64,000 bases of DNA from NCBI GenBank assembly GCA_003864495.1, contig ML133378.1:788009-852008 (forward strand), written 5' to 3'. The stretch's first letter is position 1. Each line of letters begins with the position of its first letter. Under the pieces are notes generated by a model, which ran no database searches, had not been told where the DNA came from, and saw only the letters and a list, made by a program, of their open reading frames with translations. Positions 1 through 10,739 of the stretch are shown here, piece by piece. The stretch is from Nemopilema nomurai (taxonomy: Eukaryota; Cnidaria; Scyphozoa; Rhizostomeae; Rhizostomatidae). Both the position numbers and the translations under genes were made by a program.

Positions 1-366
1 GTAAAAACCCTACTCCGATAATCGCTAGGGGGGAGAGGGGTATGTTGGCAATTTGAATCTGGTTTCACGCATCTGGTTGCGCTATTGTTGAAGCCGAAAT
101 CTTACTGTTTCTAAAACAAGCCCTCCAAATTGGTAGAAAGTGAGTGTTTAGCCAATTTACCTTAAAACGGTGTATTTCTAAGAGTAAAAACCCTACTCCG
201 ATAATCGCTAGGGGGGAGAGGGGTATGTTGGCAATTTGAATCTGGTTTCACGCATCTGGTTGCGCTATTGTTGAAGCCGAAATCTTGCTGTTTCTAAAAC
301 AAGCCCTCCAAATTGGTAGAGACTGAACATTTAGTCAATTTACCTTAAAACTGTGTATTTCTAAGA
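1..366. repeat. End of ~185-bp subtelomeric tandem array (unit 1)
   Basis: Two copies are visible, starting at 1 and 184 with GTAAAAACCCTACTCCGATA. They match the last copies of the large array at 18187-21050. A G-rich stretch (CTAGGGGGGAGAGGGG) recurs in each copy. No coding sequence is evident. Confidence 0.9.
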
Positions 367-855
367 GTAAAAGCCCGACTCCAATATGCTGCTTACTGAC
401 AGTCTTTGATACGGATGGCAGTTGTGAGAGAAATGAGAGAGAAAACAGTAAACTGGAAAGGTTACCTTTTTGAATTAGTTTCTGCTCTTGGAAAAGTGAC
501 TTTGAAAAATTATAGAAAAACTAAGGAACTTGCCGGTCTGGTCTTCTTCTCCTAATTTGTGATCTATTGACATTTTGAAGCTGAAAAAAAAGTACCTTGT
601 TAGTGACTTGCAAAGAACTTCTCTTACCATTGTCTCTATCAGGTATTGTTGTGCCCCCGCTGTTGTTCTTTTGCTGACAATAATTTCCGGCCATTTAAAT
701 TTTTTGATAATTACCCGATGACACTTTGATAAACAAAGGTTTTGTTTGCGTATTCTAATCGACAACCACACAGGGCTTCATGTCAATCATACTTCTCAGA
801 TCGAATGTTCGTTGAGCTTCTGGCAACTTGCACGTGCGCCTATTCGTTTTTGAAA
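367..855. other. Leader region upstream of nuclease-SET exon 1
   Basis: Single-copy sequence between the 185-bp array and the first coding exon. It should hold the promoter and 5'UTR of the nuclease-SET gene. I see no convincing TATA box or other named element. The short frames here are not conserved as coding. Confidence 0.5.
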
Positions 856-1012
856 ATGGAGGCAATCGAGCAAGTGGTCACAATTTTCCAAAGGATTTTG
901 ACCAACTTGCTCGAAATCCAACATGCTAATGTGGCAGAAGATGTAAACCGCGACCTTCTCCGCTTGTCTTTGCAAGCGGAGCAAGACGTCGAGGCCGTGT
1001 GTCGTCGTGTTG
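856..1012 (+). CDS. Exon 1 of nuclease-SET gene, unit 1
   Basis: The ATG at 856 has a good context (AAAATGG) and opens a 52-residue acidic, probably helical peptide beginning MEAIEQVVTIFQ. It runs to a strong splice donor at 1013 (GTGAGTAA). The exon ends in phase 1. The acceptor at 4270-4271 starts exon 2 with the two bases needed to finish an alanine codon and enters exactly the frame of the long coding exon. This phase match is the main evidence that the two exons belong together. The exon has no recognisable domain. In copy 2 the same exon has lost one base. Extra exons inside the intron cannot be excluded. Confidence 0.62.
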
Positions 1013-1537
1013 GTGAGTAATTTTAAACTTCGCTTTATTAGAGCAGCTCACCATGTTCTCTATACTTGAACGTTTGAGCATTTCGAAGTGCTCTCTATGG
1101 CCAGCACTGGCTTGAGAAAACACAAAGATCGAAGCAAGTAAATCTATATGAGTAAATGTAAAACTTTCGTTCTTCAGATGCGATTAGTCAAGCATTCATG
1201 GCAACACCCCTTTTGAAAAGTTACGGTTGTGAAATCCAGGCCTTTGGTAAATCACGAATTTCAGAATGGAGCGAAATTCTTTTATATCTAAGCCCATTTC
1301 TAAGTACGTTAACATCATTTCAAAGTAAGAATAAATTTGACAATAAACCACACTGTTGAAGAATATTTTGCGAAGTCTAATGTTTATGTCTAATTCAACT
1401 TACCTAAAAGGAGATTTACCAATCTTTAGCTTCGCTTATTATCAGTAGAGCTGTATAAAGTTGCGTTTGTTGGTTGTCCTCTTTTATACTGCAATTCAGG
1501 TGATTTGTGACGCAGTACATAAATATAGTATCAAAAG

Positions 1538-2553
1538 ATTTTTCTCGAATCTTAGTCGTGCACTTTGACCACACATGGGAACCATTTTTCGTGCACTAGT
1601 AGCATCACATCATTTGCACCAGGGTATTAACGTAACAGATCAGATGGCCTGTTACTGCTTTCGTAGATTATGATTTTGTGACACAATGAATAAACATAGT
1701 AGCAGAAGATTTTTCTCGAATCTTAGTCGTGCACTTTGACCACACATGGGAACCATTTTTCGTGCACTAGTAGCATCACATCATTTGCACCAGGGTATTA
1801 ACGTAACAGATCAGATGGCCTGTTACTGCTTTCGTAGATTATGATTTTGTGACACAATGAATAAACATAGTAGCAGAAGATTTTTCTCGAATCTTAGTCG
1901 TGCACTTTGACCACACATGGGAACTATTTTTCGTGCACTAGTAGCATCACATCATTTGCACCAGGGTATTAACGTAACAGATCAGATGGCCTGTTACTGC
2001 TTTCGTAGATTATGATTTTGTGACACAATGAATAAACATAGTAGCAGAAGATTTTTCTCGAATCTTAGTCGTGCACTTTGACCACACATGGGAACATTTT
2101 TCGTGCACTAGTAGCATCACATCATTTGCACCAGGGTATTAACGTAACAGATCAGATGGCCTGTTACTGCTTTCGTAGATTATGATTTTGTGACACAATG
2201 AATAAACATAGTAGCAGAAGATTTTTCTCGAATCTTAGTCGTGCACTTTGACCACACATGGGAACCATTTTTCGTGCACTAGTAGCATCACATCATTTGC
2301 ACCAGGGTATTAACGTAACAGATCAGATGGCCTGTTACTGCTTTCGTAGATTATGATTTTGTGACACAATGAATAAACATAGTAGCAGAAGATTTTTCTC
2401 GAATCTTAGTCGTGCACTTTGACCACACATGGGAACTATTTTTCGTGCACTAGTAGCATCACATCATTTGCACCAGAGTATTAACGTAACAGATCAGATT
2501 ACCTGTTACTGCTCTCGTAGATTATGATTTTGTGACGCAGCGAATAAACATAG
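1538..2553. repeat. 171-bp intronic tandem array, six copies (unit 1)
   Basis: The string GATTTTTCTCGAATCTTAG recurs at about 1538, 1708, 1879, 2050, 2220 and 2391, a period of 170-171 bp with only a few substitutions. Each copy carries the short inverted pair GTGCAC. A more diverged copy continues at 2943-3115 on the far side of an inserted MITE. Confidence 0.95.
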
Positions 2554-2555
2554 TA

Positions 2556-2940
2556 CACGCTTTTTTTATAAGGAACCTACCCAGGGCCTAGTTCCAAAAG
2601 TTCCTTATTCGATGACCTCAAGTCATCAGATTTTAGTACCAAAGTTCCTTAATTTTCACTGCACTTCAATAAGCCTTAACACTTAATAGAGAGAGGGCGA
2701 GATAAATATGCGGAAACTACTCAATGAAGCACTTGACACACGAATAGCAAACAATTTACGCGAGTATTGGCTGCAAATGAATGGAACCAGCTTTTTAGCT
2801 CTTGATGGTTCAGTTAAAAAAAAATTTCAAATCGAAAAGTTCCATAGGTATTTCGTTGTTAGTATTATAAGTTCTTTAAATATTTCGGCCTTCTACATGT
2901 AGGTTCCTTATAAAGTGGTTCCTTATGAAAAAAAAGCGTG
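2556..2940. mobile_element. 385-bp MITE with TA target duplication (unit 1)
   Basis: The left end starts CACGCTTTTTTTATAAGGAA and the right end finishes with its inverted counterpart (TTCCTTATGAAAAAAAAGCG then TG). It is flanked by TA at 2554-2555 and 2941-2942 and interrupts the 171-bp repeat cleanly. TA duplication with inverted termini fits a non-autonomous Tc1/mariner-type element. A second inner copy of the GGAACC/TTCCTTA motif lies near each end. The 64-codon frame inside is not a transposase. The same insertion is in copy 2, so it is older than the duplication. Confidence 0.8.
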
Positions 2941-2942
2941 TA

Positions 2943-3115
2943 GCAAAAGATTTTTCTTGAATCTCAGTCGTGTACTTTTACCCAACATAGAAACCATTTT
3001 TCGTGCACTAGTAGCATCACATCATTTGCACCAGGGTATTAACGTAACAGATCAGATGGCCTGTTACTGCTTTCGTAGATTATGATTTTGTGACGCAGTG
3101 AATAAACATAGTAGC
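2943..3115. repeat. Diverged 171-bp repeat copy beyond the MITE (unit 1)
   Basis: The host repeat resumes after the TA at 2941-2942, with more substitutions than the six leftward copies. This suggests the array grew from its left part, or that the MITE isolated this copy from homogenisation. Confidence 0.8.
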
Positions 3116-4271
3116 AAACGATTTTTGTTGAATCTTTGTTGTGCCCTTTTACCCAAACTGGGAACCATTATTTGTAAAACATGGCTACCAGAAGTTTTGA
3201 ACAAGTCTACTTTTGGTGCTAGGCCTACTTTGAGACATTCTTACCTAGAGGGTCAAATCTGCCAGTTTGTGGCAGCTATTTTTCAATTTTTTTAGTTTAT
3301 GCTAACCATAATATCCCACCTACGTCGGTTTTTAATAGTCTATTGTGGCCTAACATTATTCATTTGTTTACTAGATTATATATATGTGCGTGAAGAGGAG
3401 CGAAGAGTGAGATATAACGGTAAGAATACAACATAAATTTGTAGCTACCAACAAACTAATATTTTATGCTATTTCCACGAATGTGCTAATCTATGGAACT
3501 CAAAAAGAGTTAAAATGGATTTAGCTAATTACATTCTATTTTGACATTATTGATTGAAAGTTTTTTGTCAACCACGAATCCTGAAGAGGTTTGTGGAGGA
3601 GGTTAAAACTTTCTATATCACTTCCTTACCTTTTCAATCTTGTCAAGTCAGACTGTGTTGTGAAATATATCAAACTTATAGGCAAATGTTGAAAAGGATT
3701 CGGGAAAGAACATAAGGAAATTTAACGAATTGGAATCTTTATTTTTTTGATAATAGTATAATCAGATGGTCAGATGTTTGAGAAAGGGCAATTTAAATAT
3801 TTGCTATCATATCATTTGTAGAAACGATAGAAAGGACAAGTAAATTTATTTGCAGTGATAGAGGATATCGTTTTTTCGCTTGCCGAAGCAACGTAAGAAA
3901 GTTTAAGTAGTGGATTTTATACTTCTTTCATAAAGTATAGTCAGATGATACAGAAAAATCAATTTATATATATGTTTTCAGATGATTTGTAGAAATGATA
4001 AAAAGGAGAAATAGTTGAGTTCTTGCTACCTTCGCAAAATCTCACTTTACCACTAAATAGAGCTTCAACAATAAATATCTTTTTTATAGAGATGTGCTGA
4101 TAAATAATGCAAACAATATGTTCAGCCAGACCTTTAACTTTTTACATTACTTAAGCATTACCTATATATATATAAATTTGATATAATTCAATAAATCTCA
4201 GTTGTGAATACTCTAACTTGAAACTGGTGCTATTGTCCATAAAAATTAAGCTGATGTTTTTCATTCCCCAG

Positions 4272-6768
4272 CTACCTTCCTTGGCCCACAGAGGAAGAAG
4301 AGGTGTGCAGCCACTGCTTCAGATCCCGGCAAGTATAATTTCGTTGCGTCTTCTTCTTCTTCTTCTTCTTCTCTTCAACCCTGACTGGGGCTGGAGGTGT
4401 TGATTTGGAGCAAGGACCCGTTGTCAATCAGGCTGACAGGTCCATCGAAAATGCATCTCTTGAAGAAGGGCTTGAGCAAACGCTGGACGTTTCAGAGCCA
4501 GAGATGCCCACTGAAGATGCATTGGTAGATGAGTTCTCTCAAAATGTGCGGCACGGGGACGAGCTGTCGATTCATACCGAAGGCTCCAGTCAGGATATCT
4601 TTGGCGGCGAAAGCTTGGCTTCTGCGCTTCTGAAACTTTGATGTTGCAGGCTCACTTCAGAGTGAGCCTGTCGCACGAAGCAACAGAAAGGGGGCGCGCT
4701 CCACTTTCATTGGCCACCACACAAGTGGAAGTTCTAGGTATGCCGAGGTGCTGGCGCATTCAGCATCGCCCTCTGATGACTGCGAGTATGCGAGGAGGTT
4801 CACGCGCCATGACAGTACGTATGTTCTTCCTCAAGCTTCTTCATGTGGCAGAATGTTCCAGCTGGATTTGCCACACTATACTTGTGCGGAGGTCGTCCTG
4901 ATTCCTGAAGGCATTGACCCGTCCAAAACATGTATGGAATGAAGACAGCAATGCTGAGTTAGACGTGCTACTGGGGTGCGTTAAATTATTTCCACGCTGT
5001 TCGGAACAAGGTGTTCTGGCTGGTTGGTCGGTTTATTGTGGATTCATCTTGTAGTACTGGAACGTCCAGAGATGAATGTGCCACCAACCTAGCCAAAAGG
5101 ATGTTCAATAGGAGGAGGGAGGAGTACCACCGCCTGCTGCGCTCCTGCGGATGCGGCATGTGCTTGCAGGCTGTTGGGGAGCACGTCTCTCGCGGCTTGC
5201 ATTGCTGCCGTATCGACTCGCGCGTGCGCATAATTAACTATAAGTTCTCCAACACGAGCAAGCGCTCGTTGTTGAGAATGGTAAGGCTTGCGGAGGAACT
5301 GGGACCCACCCCTGACGCGCTGCGCTTTTCAAATCTCTCTGTTCCAGAAAGTGTGTTTTCAACAGCAGTTTTGCAGATTCACCTTTCTGGGTTCCTTTGC
5401 GCCATTTCAACTGGGTCCTTCCTGGATGTGCCAGACTTTCTATTGTACGACTTTCCATCGGAGGATGACGGTCGGTGGGTCAAAATTCCATTGGATGTCT
5501 GCTTCTTTCCAGATGCGGATGGCGTCACAATAGAAAGGTGCGAGAGAAACGATTTTGTTTGTCTGTTTGGATCTCCGTCTGTGCGGTTTCGACTTGAGGG
5601 ACTTGATGCTCCTGAGATGAACACATCCGTTAAGTATACTGAAGGGACAAGTGGTCAATATTGTCGGTGGTTGGATTGCGTTGGCCACAACTCCTTGAGG
5701 TTTCTTAGGAGGGTTCTTGGCAAAGTTTACCATGATGAGTTGAAGGTTGTGCCTAGATACGATTCATTGGGACACCTAGCTAAGGATGCTCATGGGCGGT
5801 TCATTGTCCGAATTCTCTTTCGGGAGAGCGGTGATGGGGCTTTCAAAGATCTTGGGGAGACTCTAATCAGGCGGGGAATGGCTTTTCTATACCCCATTTT
5901 CGGCCTTCCTAGGGCGTATTTAGAAGCTGCCAGACATGCCAAGACAAATCGTTTGGGTCTCTTCCAGCACGAAACAGAGGTTTTAGAGGCTATCCTCCCA
6001 AGTAAGTGTAGAGGGGAAAGTAGTGGGGAAAAAGAGGTGCCATTGCGTCAGGCTGGTCCTTTTGGCTCAAAATGTGCAATTGTCTCCTCCCCTCGGAAAT
6101 GTTCTGAGGTCCTCGCTATGGAGAGAAAGCTACGTGTGGGGGAGAGTACTATAGGGGGGGCCGGGGATGGGCTGTTTTTAAAACCTCAGCCAGGAAGGAT
6201 CCCAAGAGGCACAAGATTGTGCCTCTATTTAGATTCCTTACTTTCACGCCCTTCTGATCTTTCTTCGCAGGATTATCTTCTGGAAGCAAGAGGCAGAGGG
6301 CGTATGTTGTTGTTTGCAGATGCCGAGAAGTGCCATGATATCTTCCTTGGCCCCAAATGCAATGACAAGTCATTCGGCTCTGTATTTGGGAGGATTGATT
6401 TTGGTTCACTGGAAGCAGGTGGTGCATGCGGAAGACCAAGAAGGGCTGAGGCGGCTTCAGTTACAGTGACCGCCTTGGATACCTTCTTCACAGAGTTTAG
6501 GAAGGTTGAAGAGGAAGTCAGTAACTGTAAGTTTGTCTTTGATGCGCCCTTCACATTCTTAGAAACCACCAGAGACCTTCCAGCACACACTAGCATCGAG
6601 CTCTTTGTCTCTTACGGAATTTCCGCTTACTGGATTCCAAAGATTCAATCGATCGGTGCTAGGGAACCACCTTTTGCCAATGAATTCGAGGAGTCCCTCC
6701 ATTTGTTATTTTTAAAACTTAGGGATTGTGGGGGGGTTAGTGAGCGTTGCAGAGAGCTTTTCTCCTAG
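4272..6768 (+). pseudogene. Exon 2 of nuclease-SET gene, unit 1 (frameshifted)
   Basis: Same exon as 24943-27424. Its last 585 codons (5011-6768) are open and hold both domains: the SNase-like core (R and D/E of RLEGLDAPE, then DAHGR) and the SET-like C-terminus ending ELFVSYGISAYW. Upstream, relative to copy 2, it lacks one C near 4378, has a garbled stretch near 4615-4645, and carries extra bases near 4928 (AAAA) and 4977 (GGGG). It keeps one T near 4831 that copy 2 lacks. Each copy is therefore open where the other is broken. The breaks may be real decay or consensus errors. A CTT run at about 4352 encodes a serine tract. Confidence 0.7.
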
Positions 6769-6797
6769 AATGGAAAGGTTCTCTGCATCGTCAAAAC

Positions 6798-6803
6798 AAT
6801 AAA
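6798..6803 (+). promoter_or_regulatory. Polyadenylation signal AATAAA of nuclease-SET gene (unit 1)
   Basis: A canonical AATAAA lies 30 bases after the stop codon, followed by AT-rich sequence. It is the first such signal downstream and is present at the same place in copy 2. Confidence 0.6.
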
Positions 6804-7583
6804 TTATTATAATAATTCATCAAATCTTGATAAAAACTTGTCCTCAAGTATCGATAGCAAAGCTTCTTATCATTTCGTGTTATCAGGTTGAAGTTTTTAA
6901 TTTGAAAAATTCCATCATGGTATTGTCATGTAAAAACATGTTATTAAAACATCTGATAGGAGATCAGTTTACCTTCAACTGCTAATTGATGACAGAAAGG
7001 ATCTCTATTAGATAAAGAATTTTAAATGATCTTAAGTATGAACCTCCTCTTTCATTGGTAATTGGCAATCCTGCTTCTAGGCGTCTGCGCCTTTTGTATT
7101 ATTTTGTATTATTATTTGTATATATGATTTCTTTGCTTGTTTTTGTATATTCATTTTTCTTTATTATTTTGTAATATAATCATTTAACATAAACATATTC
7201 TTTCGTTGGTAATTGGCAATCATTTTGTATATATCTTTGTATTATTTGTATATATATGTTTTTATGTGTTTGTTTTATCTATTTATTGTTTGCATGTTTT
7301 TAAATAATTTTGTAGTATAATTACATTTGATATTGTTTCCTAACCTTCTCGGCCGCTTTCCTTCTTCGAGGTATCTGCTTCTATGTCGTCTGCTTCCATA
7401 CCTACTGTATGACTTTCTGTCGGAGGATGGCAGTCGATAGGTCGACGTACTTTTCGTCTTCTCTCTTCCATTTCCTTGTTCTTCACATCCTGATCAACAT
7501 CCTGAAATAAGGATTCGCTTGTCAGACATCTTGTTCAATTAAAAAATACCAATCAAGTCATGCACAGTCCAAGGATGAGCAGA
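6804..7583. other. AT-rich 3' flank, no gene seen (unit 1)
   Basis: Very T-rich sequence with two copies of TTGGTAATTGGCAATC (about 7057 and 7206) and runs of TTTGTATAT. No coding frame or RNA gene is supported. Confidence 0.6.
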
Positions 7584-8760
7584 GAAGATGCAGGCCGTTC
7601 GAGAAGATCGGGGCAGAAAATTGGGCAGCGGGAAAGGTGGAAACAGACTCTTACCAAAGCAAGGTACGTGCTTACACCCCCTTCTTCCAACAGCGTGACA
7701 TGAGTTGACAAGGCTTGTTTTACACAATAATGCGTTGACCTCTCATTGCTGCAAGGCCTCTAGCTGATAAAGTCAACAGCAAACTGGAAGAAGCAAAATG
7801 GATCAGACTGGCAAATGCTAACCCCCATTCTAAATGTCAAATTGCAACCCTAGCAATGAAGCTTTGAAGCGCCGCAACCCTAGGCAAGGAGGCCACGAGT
7901 TGCAATGTCTGTGAATACAAGAACTGATATGCCTAGGATTAGTGTTTTATTATCATGACTACAATGACAAACAAGTCGCCTTGATGTCTTGATTTTGTGC
8001 AAACTGCAATGTCGCAATAAAAGTCACTGACCAATATCTATCTCTTGCAGGAATACGAGCCATAATAGCGACTAAACAACACACTTGTGGGGAGGGCAAC
8101 TTATTACGTATCGGGGAGAGCGTGGACAGAGGAGATGCAGGCCGTTCGAGAAGATCGGGGCAGAAAATTGGGCAGCGGGAAAGGTGGAAACAGACTCTTA
8201 CCAAAGCAAGGTACGTGCTTACACCCCCTTCTTCCAACAGCGTGACATGAGTTGACAAGGCTTGTTTTACACAATAATGCGTTGACCTCTCATTGCTGCA
8301 AGGCCTCTAGCTGACAAAGTCAACAGCAAACTGGAAGAAGCAAAATGGATCAGACTGGCAAATGCTAACCCCCATTCTAAATGTCAAATTGCAACCCTAG
8401 CAATGAAGCTTTGAAGCGCCGCAACCCTAGGCAAGGAGGCCACGAGTTGCAATGTCTGTGAATACAAGAACTGATATGCCTAGGATTAGTGTTTTATTAT
8501 CATGACTACAATGACAAACAAGTCGCCTTGATGTCTTGATTTTGTGCAAACTGCAATGTCGCAATAAAAGTCACTGACCAATATCTATCTCTTGCAGGAA
8601 TACGAGCCATAATAGCGACTAAACAACACACTTGTGGGGAGGGCAACTTATTACGTATCGGGGAGAGCGTGGACAGAGGAGATGCAGGCCGTTCGAGAAG
8701 ATCGGGGCAGAAAATTGGGCAGCGGGAAAGGTGGAAACAGACTCTTACCAAAGCAAGGTG
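7584..8760. repeat. ~547-bp tandem repeat with exon-like core (unit 1)
   Basis: GATGCAGGCCGTTCGAGAAG recurs at 7587, 8133 and 8681. The second and third copies contain a 160-bp block (8051-8210, 8598-8757) framed by CTCTTGCAG on the left and AAG/GTACGT or AAG/GTGCGT on the right, so each looks like an exon on the + strand. The block is open and encodes a basic peptide with GRSRRSGQKIGQRERWKQ. Because 160 is not a multiple of three, successive blocks would not keep one frame. I therefore call it a repeat, not a gene. Confidence 0.75.
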
Positions 8761-8769
8761 CGTGCTTAC

Positions 8770-9247
8770 ACCTCCTCCGGGTGCACACGCTAACTAGTAT
8801 GCACACATGTTCCGAGGGGGCGAGATGAGATGCCAGGACTTAAAACAGACGAAACAGAAAACAATATACCAAGTTATTTAATATATTGCGACAAAACCAA
8901 AAAAAGATAGGTATGTAGATGCGAAGTATTGTAAATAAAAGAGTTTAGAGTTTAGTTTAGTTTAGAGTAAACATATAGAGTTTATAATGTTATTGAGTTA
9001 CCAAATGTTCTATTGATATGTTAGAAAAGATAATATATATACATTAGAAAGTGGTAAATTTAAAGTCTGGAAGCCAATAATAGAAACAAGAATGTAATGA
9101 AAAAAGATTCAACCCAGGAAAGTGAAAGCCATGGAAATGTGTATTGAGCCTAAATAGATAAGGCAAGGAGAAGGAGAAATATCAAAGAGTAGTTACATAT
9201 CATGTTGTATTGTTATTCGATTTGAGAATGTATTTATTCTAGTAAAA
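8770..9247. other. AT-rich spacer with one hairpin motif (unit 1)
   Basis: It begins with CTCCTCCGGGTGCAC ... TTCCGAGGGGG (8772-8820), a variant of the hairpin found in each 384-bp repeat further right. The rest is AT-rich and includes several TTTAG steps near 8945. No gene is seen. Confidence 0.5.
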
Positions 9248-9920
9248 CTAAAGATAGATAATGGACCCCCGTTTAATAGAAATGACTTTTAGAGATAAAC
9301 CAAAACCTTTGGTATAGAATGGAAACCAAGTACACTATGGCCTCAAGGAAATTCGAATGTTGAAAGCTTGATGAAACCAGTCGATAAAATGTTACAAACA
9401 GCAAAATTGGAAGGAAAGAACTGGAAACAATAACTCCAAAGATTTCTACCTACATACCGAACAACACCGCATGTAACAACGAAAATACATCCGTGTGAAC
9501 TGTTATTCATCGATCTATTCGAGGACAACTACCAGAATTGCTAAGGAGTACCAGAAGTACTTGATAAACAAGCCAAGGAAAACATCGAGAAAAAGAAAGC
9601 TCAAAACAAAGAATATTATGACAAGAAACATATTTGTCTACATAGTTATTTGTCTACAAAAGAGAACAAATAAACTAGTACCAAAGTTCAGTCCTGAAAG
9701 ATTCTTTGTACAAGAACGAAAAGGAACAAAGATAGTGGCGAAAACGCAACGACATATCATAACAAGAAATGTTTCACACTTCAAGAGAGTTCCAACAAAG
9801 AACAGCTACGACAAGGAAGAGGAAGATATTAGTGACAGTGAGAGAAAAAGGAAGAGGAGAAACAAGAGAAGTTTGAAGTCGATAACAGACCAATGAGATC
9901 GAAAAGATTAAAGGTTTCAG
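9248..9920 (+). pseudogene. Ty3/gypsy integrase relic (unit 1)
   Basis: Conceptual translation with stops and frame changes gives the C-terminal half of a Ty3/gypsy integrase. DNGPPF carries the second catalytic Asp and is followed by WPQGNSNVESLM with the catalytic Glu. Then come YRTTPHVTT, RSIRGQLPELL, a lysine-rich linker, and the tail ITRNVSHFKRVP. No reverse transcriptase, protease or clear LTR is visible, so this is a fragment. It carries the same in-frame stops in both units. Copy 1 also lacks a base near 9510 that copy 2 has. It is not a functional gene. Confidence 0.8.
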
Positions 9921-10739
9921 TATCAAGATTTGGATTTATGAAAATGTGAGCAGCCCAGAACATTGCGAATTATAAACAAAGATGTGTCGATAAAGATAAA
10001 GTTATATAGTTTTCGTTGTTATTTTGATCATTATCAGTAGATAAGCTAATTGTAAAGAGCACATTACAGTGGTGCGCGGTATCAAATTTAATAACGGCCA
10101 ACTACTCGTATATATGGAGACACAGGGTTAAGAAGTTATTCATGTGAATTTTCTCTCTTTCGGTTACAATATGATCAGATACAATAAGTTCTAGCTTACA
10201 TTTTAACAGTGGATGACTTCTAATTCTTGTGTCTCACAGTTTATAAGAGGTGAATATGTATGTAGTGCATAACAAAAGCCTAGTAGACATAACTTATGTT
10301 AACTGAGTTGTAAGCTCAGAATCTAGAGTAAATATTAATTTATTATTAATATTATCATATCTATATAACGTCATGTGCCTGCAAATATGATTGGATTGAT
10401 TCATATATTAAGCAATCTCCCAAACAGAAGAAGTGTTTATATCTGGTTTACAAAGTCTACAACTTTAAAATGGATATGCAAAGAAGCTAGGAGTGAAGGA
10501 TTAAAGACAAGATTCAAGAGTCAAGTTATAATGTTCTTGATACATTGCTCAAAAATAATTACCATACACAACTAATATATTTAAGAAAACATTTGTGTTA
10601 TTCATAACATATTAAATCAAATGTACAATCACGAGCATATAAAAGTTTCCTTTAATCTTCAGTTTCTGCGTCAGTAGAGAAGTTCGTTCAGTTGCCTTTA
10701 CCTAAAAGAAATAAAAATTGATATAGTCCTTTGAGTACT
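9921..10739. other. Spacer after gypsy relic, no gene seen (unit 1)
   Basis: AT-rich sequence. It may include the 3' end of the old retroelement, but I could not delimit an LTR. A short frame at 10375-10575 lacks any family signature. Confidence 0.5.

Larger units (their letters stand above)
1013..4271 (+). other. Predicted 3.26-kb intron of nuclease-SET gene, unit 1
   Basis: The donor is GTGAGTAA at 1013. The acceptor at 4271 follows a good pyrimidine tract (TTTTTCATTCCCCAG). Inside lie a 171-bp tandem array, a MITE, one diverged array copy, and about 1.1 kb of AT-rich sequence (3110-4250) in which I see no gene. Confidence 0.55.

Noticed and set aside
2708..2902. 64-codon frame inside the MITE
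   Set aside because: Too short for a transposase and without catalytic motifs.
5234..6596. Several antisense frames of 74-107 codons opposite the nuclease-SET exon
   Set aside because: Shadows of the real frame. They appear identically in copy 2 and contain no domain.
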